The notes beneath the pieces are model-generated. The model searched no databases, was not told the DNA's origin, and was given only the letters and a program-made list of their open reading frames with translations. This document shows, piece after piece, positions 44,042 to 53,194 of a DNA stretch of 64,000 nt (its first letter is position 1; each line of letters opens with the position of its first letter). The translations under genes were made by a program, and so were the position numbers. Source of the DNA: CAYRFF01 sp964423575 (GTDB lineage: Bacteria; Bacteroidota; Bacteroidia; Chitinophagales; Saprospiraceae); contig CAYRFF010000004.1 in assembly GCA_964423575.1 (NCBI GenBank), positions 36,540-100,539 on the forward strand. Reading direction: 5' to 3'.

Positions 44042-46804
44042 TCACTCTTCCTCCATCAATCGATTCAACTCATCCATCTTCTCCCCAAATTTCTTCCAGT
44101 CGCCATCCTGCATAGCTTTCTTCACTTCGTCCCACTTCTTGCCGACTTCCTCCAATTTCTTATTGGAAACGCCCGGAACAACCTTCTGAAGTACTTCCTC
44201 GGAAATCTCACCATCCTGAAGCAATGAATCAAGTACCGGTATAATCAATTCCGACTCATCAAATTCCTTAATGTCATACAATGCTTTAATAGCCTCATCC
44301 AATGTCGGTTCCATCACAACCTTCCCTCCCGTAGATGCAATCACTCGCTTTAATTGCGGCATATTCACATCCGTTGAAATCAGGAATACAGGTTCTATAT
44401 ACAGAAAGGACTGTTTTATAGGAATAATCATCAGGTTTCCACGGATAACCTTGGAGCCACGTTGATCCCAAAGCGATAAATCTCTGGATATTTCCGTATT
44501 CTGATCGATTTTCGCCTCCATCTGAGCAGGGCCTAGAAATAATCTTTCCTTGGGCAATTCATATACAATAATTTCCCCGTAATCCGGCACGTCAGATTTT
44601 ACCGTTGCCCAAGCTATCATATTATCTCGATTGGACGGTGTCATAGGGAAGATCAGCAGATATTGCATTTGATTTTCTCCTGGAAGAGAACTCAGAACGT
44701 AATACGGTCGCATTCTCACCTGATGCCCACCATAAGATTCAACCGGCTTTTCCCACAGGTCTTCCTGATTGTAAAACACCTGAATATTGGTCATGTGATA
44801 CTCACTGTACAATTCCATCTGCACCTCAAACAAGTGTTTAGGGTATTTAATATGATGTATCAGTTCGCCCGGCATCTCCTCCATAGGCTTAAACATATCC
44901 GGAAAAATATCTTTGTACACATTGAGAATCGGATCGCGGTCATCGGAGATATAAAAACTCACATCGCCGTGATAAGCATCAACAACTATTTTTACAGAAT
45001 TGCGGATATAGTTGTACTTATTGCGATACGGCTTGGAATACGGAAAATGACTCGACAGAGTATATGCATCCTGAATCCAGAACAATCGCCCATCATCAAT
45101 TACCAGATACGGATCATCACTCAGATCGAGGAACGGAGCTATCTTTCCTATCCGTTCCTGAATTGTGCGCCAGAATTGAATCTTACTTCCCGAATGCAGA
45201 TAATCTGTAAGCAGAAGATTAATATCCTTAAATTTCCATGCAAATAAAGTCTTTCTCAAGAGACTATTAATAGGGACTCCACCATTACCGTCGTAATTGA
45301 TGTATACGTTTTCTTCGCCTTTAGGATAGTGAAACTCACCTATTTCAGTATTTACAAGCTTATAGTCGACCCTGCTTTCACCATAATAGATAGCTGCCTG
45401 CTCAACATTTATATCAATCTCGGTTTTAGGCGGTATGTCTTTGATATAAAATTCCGGGCTACCATGCTCGGTTTTCTCAGTTGTCGGGCTCATAACGACT
45501 CCGTATCCATGTGTGTATTGCAGATGCTTGTTTACCCATGTCTGTGCCTTGGGAGGCAAATTTGTTTTCAGCTCCCGGCCGGATATAAGAACTTGCCTGT
45601 ATCCTTCAGAAGTTTTATAACGATCGAGGTCCACATCAAAAAATTGATAGTACAATCTAATTTCCTGCAATTGCCTGTATGTTTCTACAATCAGTTCCTG
45701 GTCCCAAAGGCGAATATTCTTAATCACATCATCATGCTCTCTTAATTCGCGATAAGTAATGGAATCATTGGCGTTATATTGATGCACTTTAATGCGCTCC
45801 AGGTCGTAGGCAAGCCTGGTATCTTTAATATTGTGCTTTAAATACGGCTCCTCTAGTTTCAATTCATTTGGTTTAACCTTATAACTCTGGACAATCCCCG
45901 GCAACAAACCTCCCACCAGAATTACCAGCACAATCAATATCCCTCCGCGCATAAGCCATTTGAAGTTCTGTCGAAATATCTGCATGAATGACAATATTGC
46001 CAGCAATACAAGTCCGGTAAACACCACCCAGATAACCGGCAAGCTGACGTTCACGTCCGTGTACCCCGCACCAAAAATCAGGTGTCCGTCTGAATACAGA
46101 AGCTTGTAACGCTTCAAATAATATCCAAATGCAAATAGCAGGAGCCAGATACCTAAATTTGTGAAAACATGAGAACGCACACGCTTGGTCATCACAATAG
46201 AACCAAACAGCTTCCCAGTATTCTGCATGTGCAATGAACCTGTAAAGAAGTAAAAAGCTATGGTTATCGCTGTCGCAAAAAAGGCGAGAAAGGCAAGGCT
46301 CAATTGTACCATTTCAATGAATGGCAGCTTAAACATATAAAAGCCAAAATCATTCCCGAATATCGGATCCGATTCCCCAAATGATTGCGCGTGTCTGAAC
46401 CTGAAATAATTATCCCATTCGTACAAATAGTTAATTGCAAATACAAAGCTCACAAAAACAATAAAGCCGTACAACAACAACTTAATATGCTTGGGCTCAA
46501 CTTTAACATTCCGTTGTGCGTCCATTGCGGCATCATAACCGAGATTCAGTCTTAATGGCTTCAGATTGCGTGTCATATAGCGCACATTAAGCCCCAAACA
46601 TGTAAATGCAACTAATAATGCAACCAGAAATAAGACGACCTTGGTAATGCGAATCTTCCAGAAAACAATCTCGTAATCCACTGCACGCAGCCACAGCCAT
46701 TCAACCGCATATTCTGGGATTGTACTTAACAGAAAAAACAAAATTCCCACTATAACTACCCAACGCAAAAGTCTCACTCCCCTTTTATCCATCAACTTAT
46801 TCAT
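44042..46804 (-). CDS. UPF0182 family large membrane protein
   Basis: 920 residues. About seven hydrophobic helices occupy the first ~310 residues (first MNKLMDKRGVRLLRWVVIVGILFFLL), and the remaining ~600 form a large soluble, presumably extracytoplasmic region with HPFPYSKPYRNKYNYIRNSVK-like and LIFPMTPSNRDNMIAW blocks typical of UPF0182 (COG1615). The C-terminus is a charged helical tail (KWDEVKKAMQDGDWKKFGEK). Function unknown; conserved across many phyla. Single gene with its own terminator. Confidence 0.92.
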   Translation of the reverse strand: MNKLMDKRGVRLLRWVVIVGILFFLLSTIPEYAVEWLWLRAVDYEIVFWKIRITKVVLFLVALLVAFTCLGLNVRYMTRNLKPLRLNLGYDAAMDAQRNVKVEPKHIKLLLYGFIVFVSFVFAINYLYEWDNYFRFRHAQSFGESDPIFGNDFGFYMFKLPFIEMVQLSLAFLAFFATAITIAFYFFTGSLHMQNTGKLFGSIVMTKRVRSHVFTNLGIWLLLFAFGYYLKRYKLLYSDGHLIFGAGYTDVNVSLPVIWVVFTGLVLLAILSFMQIFRQNFKWLMRGGILIVLVILVGGLLPGIVQSYKVKPNELKLEEPYLKHNIKDTRLAYDLERIKVHQYNANDSITYRELREHDDVIKNIRLWDQELIVETYRQLQEIRLYYQFFDVDLDRYKTSEGYRQVLISGRELKTNLPPKAQTWVNKHLQYTHGYGVVMSPTTEKTEHGSPEFYIKDIPPKTEIDINVEQAAIYYGESRVDYKLVNTEIGEFHYPKGEENVYINYDGNGGVPINSLLRKTLFAWKFKDINLLLTDYLHSGSKIQFWRTIQERIGKIAPFLDLSDDPYLVIDDGRLFWIQDAYTLSSHFPYSKPYRNKYNYIRNSVKIVVDAYHGDVSFYISDDRDPILNVYKDIFPDMFKPMEEMPGELIHHIKYPKHLFEVQMELYSEYHMTNIQVFYNQEDLWEKPVESYGGHQVRMRPYYVLSSLPGENQMQYLLIFPMTPSNRDNMIAWATVKSDVPDYGEIIVYELPKERLFLGPAQMEAKIDQNTEISRDLSLWDQRGSKVIRGNLMIIPIKQSFLYIEPVFLISTDVNMPQLKRVIASTGGKVVMEPTLDEAIKALYDIKEFDESELIIPVLDSLLQDGEISEEVLQKVVPGVSNKKLEEVGKKWDEVKKAMQDGDWKKFGEKMDELNRLMEEE

Positions 46805-47114
46805 TTTTAGTTCACTTCATATTTTAACGAAAGATAAGCCATGCAAGAGACTTTCACAACTTTAGGCTGTTTTATCGCTTTCTTCCGATTAAAACCTAAC
46901 TCATTCTTATTCTAACCTTTCGGCAAATAGTCATATTGACTTCATCGTTAATATTATCGTCAGGCATATATTTTTTCGTCGCATTTTATCGTTATAAATG
47001 CAGCATAAAAACTGTCCAAAACATTAAGAAATAATTAACTAAGGACGATGTATTTGCCTCTGGTTTAGGCATTATCTTTGTCAGGTTCAAACTAAATACA
47101 AAGGAGAAAAAATC
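46805..47114. other. 310-bp divergent intergenic region
   Basis: Between UPF0182 (leftward) and the second DsrE-like gene. Contains the promoter proposed at 47054-47080; on the other strand TATCTTTC about 30 bp before the UPF0182 ATG is one mismatch from a -7 box. No ORF. Confidence 0.45.
47054..47080 (+). promoter_or_regulatory. Bacteroidota-type promoter of DsrE-like paralogue 2
   Basis: TTG (47054-47056), 16-nt spacer, TATCTTTG (47073-47080) matching the TAnnTTTG -7 consensus. The expected start is about 30 nt before the ATG. Confidence 0.55.
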
Positions 47115-47585
47115 ATGAAAAATATACTAACATTAATCATTGTCGTAGCCTTAACTACACTGACTCAGATAGCAGAAGCACAGATAAGACTTTCAGACCA
47201 GATTTCTGAGAATACCGTTCAAGCAGTAAAGACTGACAAGTATGTAATGCTTGCCACAACTGTTGCAGAGTTCAGAGATGCCCTTGCAAAAGCTCAGGAA
47301 TTAAATCCAAAGAAAAACAAATATCAGTTTGAAGTTTTAATTTCCGGGGTTCTTGCCGGTGACATTTACAAGGAAAGGAAAGAACTAAAAAAAGACTTTA
47401 AGCAATTTGACAAATTGGGGGTACACATGGTTGCTTGCGAGATTGCTCTGGACCGAGAAGGAGCTGTCAAGAACAAGATTCATAAATCTATTAAAATCAT
47501 CCCTGACACACGTCCATATCTGGGTGAACTTAAGGTAGATGGATTTAAAATTCTATCGCACAAAAAAGCTTACGACAACTACTGA
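47115..47585 (+). CDS. Secreted DsrE-like protein, paralogue 2
   Basis: 156 residues, signal peptide ending AEAQ. Strand KYVMLATT, helix AEFRDALAKAQELNP, strand QFEVLISGVLA, a charged helix YKERKELKKDFKQFDKLG, strand VHMVACEIALDREG with Cys108, and a tail IIPDTRPYLGELKVDGFKIL. This order fits a DsrE-like fold with a lone reactive-type cysteine. An AAAGGAG ribosome-binding site lies 10 bp before ATG. About half identical to paralogue 3. Predicted periplasmic; a role in sulfur or redox relay is only inferred. Confidence 0.78.
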   Translation: MKNILTLIIVVALTTLTQIAEAQIRLSDQISENTVQAVKTDKYVMLATTVAEFRDALAKAQELNPKKNKYQFEVLISGVLAGDIYKERKELKKDFKQFDKLGVHMVACEIALDREGAVKNKIHKSIKIIPDTRPYLGELKVDGFKILSHKKAYDNY

Positions 47586-47609
47586 TTGCTTTAGAAGAAT
47601 AAGTATATA

Positions 47610-47645
47610 GAGCTTCGCCGATTCAATTCGGAGGAGCTCTTTTCA
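47610..47645 (+). terminator. Probable terminator after DsrE-like paralogue 2
   Basis: GAGCT / AGCTC closes an imperfect stem (CCGA / TCGG inside) followed by TTTTC. It separates paralogues 2 and 3. Confidence 0.6.
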
Positions 47646-47825
47646 TTTTATCACAGATCATTCTATGCGGGTTTTCCATGAGAACAGTAATACCACAGAC
47701 TTACAAGAGAATAAATTACTCTCCTCCATCACTTTTCTCTATCTACCTCAATTATTTCACACAGTACATTCTTTGTGATAGCATTTCTCATTTTAAAGAA
47801 AGCCAACACTATCAAGACATTCATA

Positions 47826-47854
47826 TTGCTTTTTAAAAAATATCACTATCTTTG
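47826..47854 (+). promoter_or_regulatory. Bacteroidota-type promoter of DsrE-like paralogue 3
   Basis: TTG (47826-47828), 18-nt spacer, TATCTTTG (47847-47854). Same -7 octamer as in front of paralogue 2. The expected start lies about 20 nt before the TTG start codon. Confidence 0.6.
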
Positions 47855-47883
47855 AATATCGAAAACCTTAAAAAGCTATCTTT

Positions 47884-48339
47884 TTGAAACAGAAAATAAG
47901 TATTACACTGCTATTTGCGCTATTCCTTATCAGCGGCAGCTTGGTAGCGCAGAAAACTGCGCCCAATCGACTAAATGCACAGGCAGACGAGGAAGATTTC
48001 TACACAAAATATGTAATTCTCGCTACTGACTCCGACGAGTTTGAGTATGCTCTTGAAGTAGCAGAAAAGCTCAACCCCAAGGAAACCGGATACCAGTATG
48101 AAATTTTAATTTCCGGAGTACTGGCCAATGAGCTATATGACGACCGTAAGGAATATAAGAAGGAGGTCAGAAGATTTGCCAAGCTGGGTGCACATCTCGT
48201 CTTATGTGAAATAGCACTTGACAGAGGTGAAGTCAAGGAAAAGAAAATTTACAGGACCATCGAGATCATTCCCGATACCTTCCCATATCTTCTAGACTTA
48301 AAGAAAGATGGATTTCATGTCTTAAGCCATAAGGGTTAA
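47884..48339 (+). CDS. Secreted DsrE-like protein, paralogue 3 (TTG start)
   Basis: 151 residues. The only start that keeps the signal peptide (KQKISITLLFALFLISGSLVAQ) is the TTG at 47884; no in-frame ATG exists before it, and a promoter box sits just upstream. The mature part matches paralogue 2 throughout: KYVILATDSDEFEYALEVAE, YQYEILISGVLANELY, LGAHLVLCEIALDRG with Cys108, and EIIPDTFPYLLDLKKDGFHV. The protein lacks a second cysteine. Periplasmic, function unknown. Confidence 0.78.
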   Translation: MKQKISITLLFALFLISGSLVAQKTAPNRLNAQADEEDFYTKYVILATDSDEFEYALEVAEKLNPKETGYQYEILISGVLANELYDDRKEYKKEVRRFAKLGAHLVLCEIALDRGEVKEKKIYRTIEIIPDTFPYLLDLKKDGFHVLSHKG

Positions 48340-48469
48340 CTCGTTTTAGGAGGAGAATCCTTTCACTACTCTCTAAACTTTTCTCAAGAAAGCACTTTTA
48401 TAGAGCTTTAAAAAGCTACTTTTCTCATGGGGAAATAACTTTTTTATTTCAGAATAAATGACCTGTTCT

Positions 48470-49027
48470 ATGTTAAAAATCATGATAATCCACGCAAGTA
48501 CCCGCGAAGGGAGACAGGGTCTTGGCGTATCACATTGGGTAATGGATGCTGCAAGCAAAGTCGAAGGGTTTGAACCTGAGTTTATAGATTTAAAGGAATT
48601 AAACCTTCCCTTAATGGATGAGCTTAACCACCCCAGACTGGCCAAATATAACAATCAGCACACTATCGAATGGAGTAAAAAAGTCAGTGATACTGATGCA
48701 TTTATTTTTGTAACTGCAGAGTACAATTATGGGATTCCTGCACCATTAAAAAATGCTATAGACTACTTATTTCACGAGTGGAAATATAAGCCGGTTGGCT
48801 TTGTGGGTTATGGCGGCGTTGCCGGTGGCACCAGGGCCATCCAGCAACTTAAACAAGTATGCAGCGCTCTGCGCATGTTTCCTTTTGATGGCGTCTTTCT
48901 TCCATTTTACTCAAGCCAGCTGGATGAAAATGGCACTTTCCTTGCGAATGAAAGAAATGACCAGAGTCTACAGGAATTATTTTCAGAATTACGTCACTTG
49001 GGCAATGGGATGAAGGCTCTGAGATAA
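48470..49027 (+). CDS. NAD(P)H-dependent FMN reductase (flavodoxin-like)
   Basis: 185 residues from the ATG at 48470 (MLKIMIIHASTREGRQG); an in-frame ATG at 48458 would add four residues. STREGRQG is the FMN phosphate loop, TAEYNYGIPAPLKNAIDYL the isoalloxazine-binding segment, and GYGGVAGGTRAIQQL a further FMN contact. Family members reduce quinones, azo dyes, chromate or nitro compounds. Cytoplasmic. A weak AGCTTT/AAAGCT hairpin upstream may end transcription from the DsrE-like gene. Confidence 0.9.
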   Translation: MLKIMIIHASTREGRQGLGVSHWVMDAASKVEGFEPEFIDLKELNLPLMDELNHPRLAKYNNQHTIEWSKKVSDTDAFIFVTAEYNYGIPAPLKNAIDYLFHEWKYKPVGFVGYGGVAGGTRAIQQLKQVCSALRMFPFDGVFLPFYSSQLDENGTFLANERNDQSLQELFSELRHLGNGMKALR

Positions 49028-49153
49028 GTAATACAATCATACCCAGTTTATCGCGTCCGTACAATGATCTCTATCTAAATCCATAAGGAAGGCAAAAATT
49101 TTATTATTCCAGTGAAATTTTGATGACCTTTGGCAAGTATATTCTATATATAA

Positions 49154-49240
49154 GGAGAGGTGCCGGAGTGGTTGATCGGGGCGGTCTCGAAAACCGTTGT
49201 GCGGCTTGCCGTACCGAGGGTTCGAATCCCTCTCTCTCCG
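49154..49240 (+). tRNA. tRNA-Ser (anticodon CGA)
   Basis: 87 nt with acceptor GGAGAGG / TCTCTCC, discriminator G, D-arm GCCGGAGTGG..., anticodon stem GCGGT / ACCGT with loop CTCGAAA (anticodon CGA, reads UCG), a long variable arm, and T-arm GAGGG-TTCGAAT-CCCTC. The long variable arm is the class II feature of serine tRNAs. CCA is not encoded, as usual in this phylum. Confidence 0.97.
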
Positions 49241-49313
49241 CAACGCAATTTGCTCGAGTTTAAATCATTTAAATTTGAAGGCATAGAAATTTCCATCGTA
49301 AAAAAACAATAGT

Positions 49314-49814
49314 ATGAAAAGCAGATATTTCTTAACACTTCTGGCTACACTTTGCACCGTATCCTTGTTACTTCCCGGCTGTATTTCCAAAAAGCCTTCA
49401 TCGGAAGGAACCAAGACCGAAATTTCCGCCGGAAAAAATCAAATCGCCTTTGTCATTCTCACTATTCAGAATAAAGATGAGAAGCAAGCAAGTAAGATTA
49501 CTAAGCAGGAAATCATTAAAACTGATGGAAAATTGAAGGAAAATCCAAATACGGATTTCTCTGCCGCTCCCTATCACCTTAGCTGTGAGCTTATTGAAAA
49601 GGGTAAAGTCGTTCACTCTTTTTCAATAGAACATCCCTTATTCAAAAATATTGAATACTACGATGATGACGGACCAAAAACCAAGTTTGTACGCTCAGAA
49701 GAGCAGGAATTTTCCATTCGTTTACAATTTACAGAGGGCAATTCAAGCGAGCTGAAAATATATGAAACAATCGATACTGGCAGAAGACAAAATATAGCCA
49801 CTTTAAAACTCTAA
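49314..49814 (+). CDS. Lipoprotein of unknown function
   Basis: 166 residues with a clear SPII signal (…LLLPGC, Cys23). The mature part is a single small beta-rich domain without cysteines after the lipid site. No family recognised. It is followed by the M64 peptidase gene after only 3 bp, so the two are co-transcribed and perhaps translationally coupled; the lipoprotein may assist or inhibit the peptidase, which is only a suggestion from position. Confidence 0.75.
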   Translation: MKSRYFLTLLATLCTVSLLLPGCISKKPSSEGTKTEISAGKNQIAFVILTIQNKDEKQASKITKQEIIKTDGKLKENPNTDFSAAPYHLSCELIEKGKVVHSFSIEHPLFKNIEYYDDDGPKTKFVRSEEQEFSIRLQFTEGNSSELKIYETIDTGRRQNIATLKL

Positions 49815-49817
49815 GCT

Positions 49818-51224
49818 ATGAAAAATTACATTTTTACTATCAGTTTTCTTTTCCTATATACCTTAGGATATACACAGACATTTGACATTGACACCATCAT
49901 CTATCATGGAAATACTGACGATTTAATCAATATCGTTTTCCTGGGCGATGGTTATACAGAAGCAGAACAAAGTAAATATGTATCTGACGTAACAGACATG
50001 TCCCTTTACTTATTTAAAAAGGAGCCTTTCAAAAATTATGAGGAATACTTCAATGTATTTGCCATTAAGGTAATATCTCCGGAATCGGGCGTAAGCCATC
50101 CCAACAATGCAAGTGATTGCAATGTTACCAATCCTCGCGTCCCGGAGATGTCAGTAATTAATTATTTCGGAACGCAGTTTGACAATTACAACATCCATCG
50201 TCTGATATGGCCTACGAGTCAGGGCAAGATTGCACAAGTTCTGGCAGCCAATTTCCCCAATTATGATCAAGCGGTCGTCTTGGGTAATACCGGTTACTAT
50301 GGTGGATCCGGCGGTCATATTATTTGCTTACCGGCACATAGTTCAGCTGGAGAAATTCTGGCGCATGAGATGGGGCATTCCTTTGCAGCTTTATCTGACG
50401 AGTATTGGGCAGGCGATGTTTATGCAGGAGAATCGGCTAATATGACCTCAGAAACTGACCCGGAAAAAGTAAAGTGGAAAAACTGGATAGGTACTAATAG
50501 TACAGGAATTTTCCCTTATGGAAGTTCAGGAAATGCGGCTAACTGGTATCGCCCGCATCAGAATTGTGAAATGCAGTATCTTAATAGGCAATTTTGCTCC
50601 GTATGTAAGCAGACGATTGTTGAGCGCATCCACAATTTAGTCTACCCTATCAGAGATTATTATCCTAAAAAATACGCGATAGACACAACTGCATTGATCT
50701 TGGATTTCAAGCTTACTGACTTATTAAAACCACATCCCAACACCTTTAAAATCAACTGGATTCTTAACGGTGAAGTAATAGCTTCTGATGTCGATTCAAT
50801 TGAAATTGACCAGAGCATACTAAACAGGGGCAATAATAGTCTCACGATGAGCCTGGAAGATACAACGACTCTGCTGCGGATTGACGACCACGAGAATATT
50901 CACACATATTTCCTGTATTGGAATATCATCAAGACCACCGTGGGCACGGAAATAATTAATGCCGATTATAGACTCGAGATGGAACTCTACCCCAATCCGG
51001 CTTCTAGTATCATAAACTTTGCTCTCTTATCCGATCAGGTAATAGATGGTATAGTGACATTAGCTTCCGCAAATGGTGAGGTAGCGAAAACCTTCCCATA
51101 CCGGAACATTGCCGGGAGTCCAGTGACGGAAAAGATAAACATTTCAGATTTATCGCCCGGTATCTACTTCCTGAATTTCAAAAATAAAGAAGTCTTATTG
51201 ACAAAACAATTTATTGTCAGGTAA
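49818..51224 (+). CDS. Secreted M64 (IgA-peptidase-like) zinc metallopeptidase with T9SS sorting domain
   Basis: 468 residues, signal peptide ending LGYTQ. FLGDGYTEAEQSKY near the mature N-terminus and HEMGHSFAALSDEY (His183, Glu184, His187) are M64 hallmarks, the latter the zinc site; a Cys pair lies in QFCSVCKQ. The final ~85 residues form a T9SS type A domain (MELYPNPASS...LTKQFIVR). Surface or released protease; the natural substrate is not IgA in a free-living bacterium and stays unknown. Confidence 0.92.
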   Translation: MKNYIFTISFLFLYTLGYTQTFDIDTIIYHGNTDDLINIVFLGDGYTEAEQSKYVSDVTDMSLYLFKKEPFKNYEEYFNVFAIKVISPESGVSHPNNASDCNVTNPRVPEMSVINYFGTQFDNYNIHRLIWPTSQGKIAQVLAANFPNYDQAVVLGNTGYYGGSGGHIICLPAHSSAGEILAHEMGHSFAALSDEYWAGDVYAGESANMTSETDPEKVKWKNWIGTNSTGIFPYGSSGNAANWYRPHQNCEMQYLNRQFCSVCKQTIVERIHNLVYPIRDYYPKKYAIDTTALILDFKLTDLLKPHPNTFKINWILNGEVIASDVDSIEIDQSILNRGNNSLTMSLEDTTTLLRIDDHENIHTYFLYWNIIKTTVGTEIINADYRLEMELYPNPASSIINFALLSDQVIDGIVTLASANGEVAKTFPYRNIAGSPVTEKINISDLSPGIYFLNFKNKEVLLTKQFIVR

Positions 51225-51341
51225 GGCTTGGCAAGCACTTATAAATGTTTAATTCCATACCGGCTTTATAAGTCAGTATGGAAAACATTTGCGTAAGCAG
51301 AAAAACAAAAGAATTTATAGGAAAGGCATATCTTATACCAT

Positions 51342-51726
51342 TTAATACATATTGCGGATATGCAAAACCTCAGTCACCTGAGTATTGGACTTATCATCCA
51401 TCCGGACTCGGACTTTCACCACAGATTCTCCATAGTTATCCTTCAAATTATTTACCCAGAAAGTGTCTATTGAAAATCGGGTAATCCTGCTTAAAAACAG
51501 ACATGGAACGAGGATATTCCCGGTCAATCATAAGGCTAGCATCACGCATAGCTGACGCCGCCGACATATCAACCTTGATATGGACAGTATCTCCATAGTC
51601 AAAAACATCATAGTCGCGAAGTGAGATAAATTCCACTTCAGGCATATCCGGTATTTCATACTCATTACATGCTACCAGAAAAAGACCCGCAAACATTACG
51701 ATTAAAAGACCATGGGTAAATTTCAT
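51342..51726 (-). pseudogene. DUF4625-like lipoprotein, paralogue 4, broken by a single-base frameshift
   Basis: The upstream frame begins MKFTHGLLIVMFAGLFLVAC (lipid Cys20), then NEYEIPDMPEVEFISL, and runs out of frame after VFKQ. The other frame resumes ITRFSIDTFWVNN and ends HIRNMY, matching the DTFWVN block and C-terminus of the three intact paralogues. Removing one T from the T5 run (A5 on the plus strand, 51493-51497) rejoins the frames to a ~127-residue protein, the family length. Either a recent pseudogene or a homopolymer error. Last gene of the operon. Confidence 0.8.
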
Positions 51727-51780
51727 AACAAAACATTTTCAAAATGGAACTTGGTGATTTCCTGGCCGACTTTAACGTCA

Positions 51781-52176
51781 TCACCACCTATAAATGGAAA
51801 AATTACTACGTTGTCCAATTGTAGTTTTTCCATCGGCTGTTTTTACGCGGACAGTGAGCAACATATATTCTTGATTAGTAATGGTATTTACCCAAAAGGT
51901 ATCAATAGTATGATGCATACTCCCTATTTTCCTTGTATAATCCATATATACCTTACCTTCAAGTCTCTCACTTTCAAGTAATAGTTCATATTCGGGCATT
52001 TCTTCCAGGGAGGATAATTCTACCACAATAGGAATAGTGTCTACATTATCATAACTTATTCCATTTGCCGGAGATAATATGTTAATCTCTGGTAGTGTAG
52101 ATAGATCCTCATCATCGCAAGAAAGAAAGGTAATGCCAACAATTAAAAATAGCAACCACACAAGATTTTGTCTCAT
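51781..52176 (-). CDS. DUF4625-like lipoprotein, paralogue 3
   Basis: 131 residues; SPII signal with Cys20 (GITFLSC). The mature part opens LPEINILSPANG, has IPIVVELSS, and the shared HTIDTFWVNT motif near 93-102. Predicted small Ig-like beta domain anchored in the outer membrane. 54 bp upstream of the frameshifted paralogue in an operon of four. Function unknown; the DUF4625 assignment is from memory of the family pattern. Confidence 0.72.
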   Translation of the reverse strand: MRQNLVWLLFLIVGITFLSCDDEDLSTLPEINILSPANGISYDNVDTIPIVVELSSLEEMPEYELLLESERLEGKVYMDYTRKIGSMHHTIDTFWVNTITNQEYMLLTVRVKTADGKTTIGQRSNFSIYRW

Positions 52177-52306
52177 ACTTTTCGATTTTTCATATATAAC
52201 GAATGCAATAATAAAAGTGTTGCTTCAATATTTAATTTGACCTAAGACAATTACCTCTTGACTCAACAAATTATCCAATAGAAATCAAGCTATCAATATA
52301 AGGTCC

Positions 52307-52699
52307 TTAATAATTTACAATATGCACGAGAGTCCGCTTACTTACCTCGGTCCCTTTATCATCAACTTTAACCCGAATCAGCAACTCCAGTTCTTCGTAT
52401 TTCTCAAAGGTATTTAACCAAAATGTGTCAATCGCATGAAAGAGATCATTTATTTCTCGATTATAATTCATGTGTACCTTATCATTTTCAATATTCTTTA
52501 GCCTGAATCCATATTCAAGCATTTCCTTCTCGGAAGATAACTCAACAACTATAGGAAGAGTATCTATAAAATCATATCGCATATTATTCGGCGGTGAAAT
52601 TATATTTATTTCCGGAAACACTATAGGTTCATCATCATTACAAGCAATAAAAGCCAGTATGACGGTGGCCAAAAACACCCAGCTTGGATTCAATTTCAT
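52307..52699 (-). CDS. DUF4625-like lipoprotein, paralogue 2
   Basis: 130 residues; SPII signal with Cys20 (LAFIAC). FPEINIISPPNNMRYD, LPIVVELSSEKEM and HAIDTFWLNT parallel paralogue 3 closely. It is separated from its neighbours by 130 and 102 bp on the same strand. Function unknown. Confidence 0.72.
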   Translation of the reverse strand: MKLNPSWVFLATVILAFIACNDDEPIVFPEINIISPPNNMRYDFIDTLPIVVELSSEKEMLEYGFRLKNIENDKVHMNYNREINDLFHAIDTFWLNTFEKYEELELLIRVKVDDKGTEVSKRTLVHIVNY

Positions 52700-52801
52700 A
52701 TTTGTAAATCTTTACCTCTTGACGAAGGTAAGAAAAAAGAATCTAGCTTTAATTATAAAGACTTTCGTCAAATTTACCTTTTAGCCATCATTCTTTATCC
52801 T

Positions 52802-53194
52802 CTATGGCATACAGTGAAAGGATACGCTCTCAGTAGTCTTGGTACCGGCGTGATCTCCTATCGCAGTTATGGACAAAATCATATCGGAATGTGTATTTAC
52901 CGTATTTACCCAAAAAGTATCTGCGCTGATCTCCGCTCCATGGACATGTGCGTTATAATGTAGCACTTCTTCCTCAGCACTTTCATTTGTAATAATTACT
53001 TCATATCCGTGCAAGTCGACTTTACCCGACATTTCAGCTCTGATAAAAATCGTATCTCCTGCATTAAATGTTTCGCCTTCAGTCGGTGATAAAATATTCA
53101 CAACAGGGATATTTAGTTGTTCCTCTTCCTTGGTGCAAGCAATAAAAAACAAGCTTATAAAAGCAATGAATAGTAGGTTTTTAAAGAATTTCAT
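52802..53194 (-). CDS. DUF4625-like lipoprotein, paralogue 1
   Basis: 130 residues; SPII signal with Cys20 (LFFIAC). IPVVNILSPTEGETFNAGDT and ADTFWVNTV match the other copies; this one has extra histidines (HYNAHVHG) that could bind metal. Its ATG overlaps the end of the outer-membrane gene by 14 bp (53181-53194), so translation is coupled and the two products probably work together. Confidence 0.75.
   Translation of the reverse strand: MKFFKNLLFIAFISLFFIACTKEEEQLNIPVVNILSPTEGETFNAGDTIFIRAEMSGKVDLHGYEVIITNESAEEEVLHYNAHVHGAEISADTFWVNTVNTHSDMILSITAIGDHAGTKTTESVSFHCMP

Noticed and set aside
42809..48339. DsrE-like trio as a DsrEFH sulfur-oxidation cluster
   Set aside because: All three are paralogues with signal peptides; no DsrF, DsrH, TusA, rhodanese or dsrAB gene is nearby.
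51278..51484. 68-residue ORF opposite the frameshifted lipoprotein
   Set aside because: Lies antisense to the DTFWVN coding sequence, which is clearly the real one.
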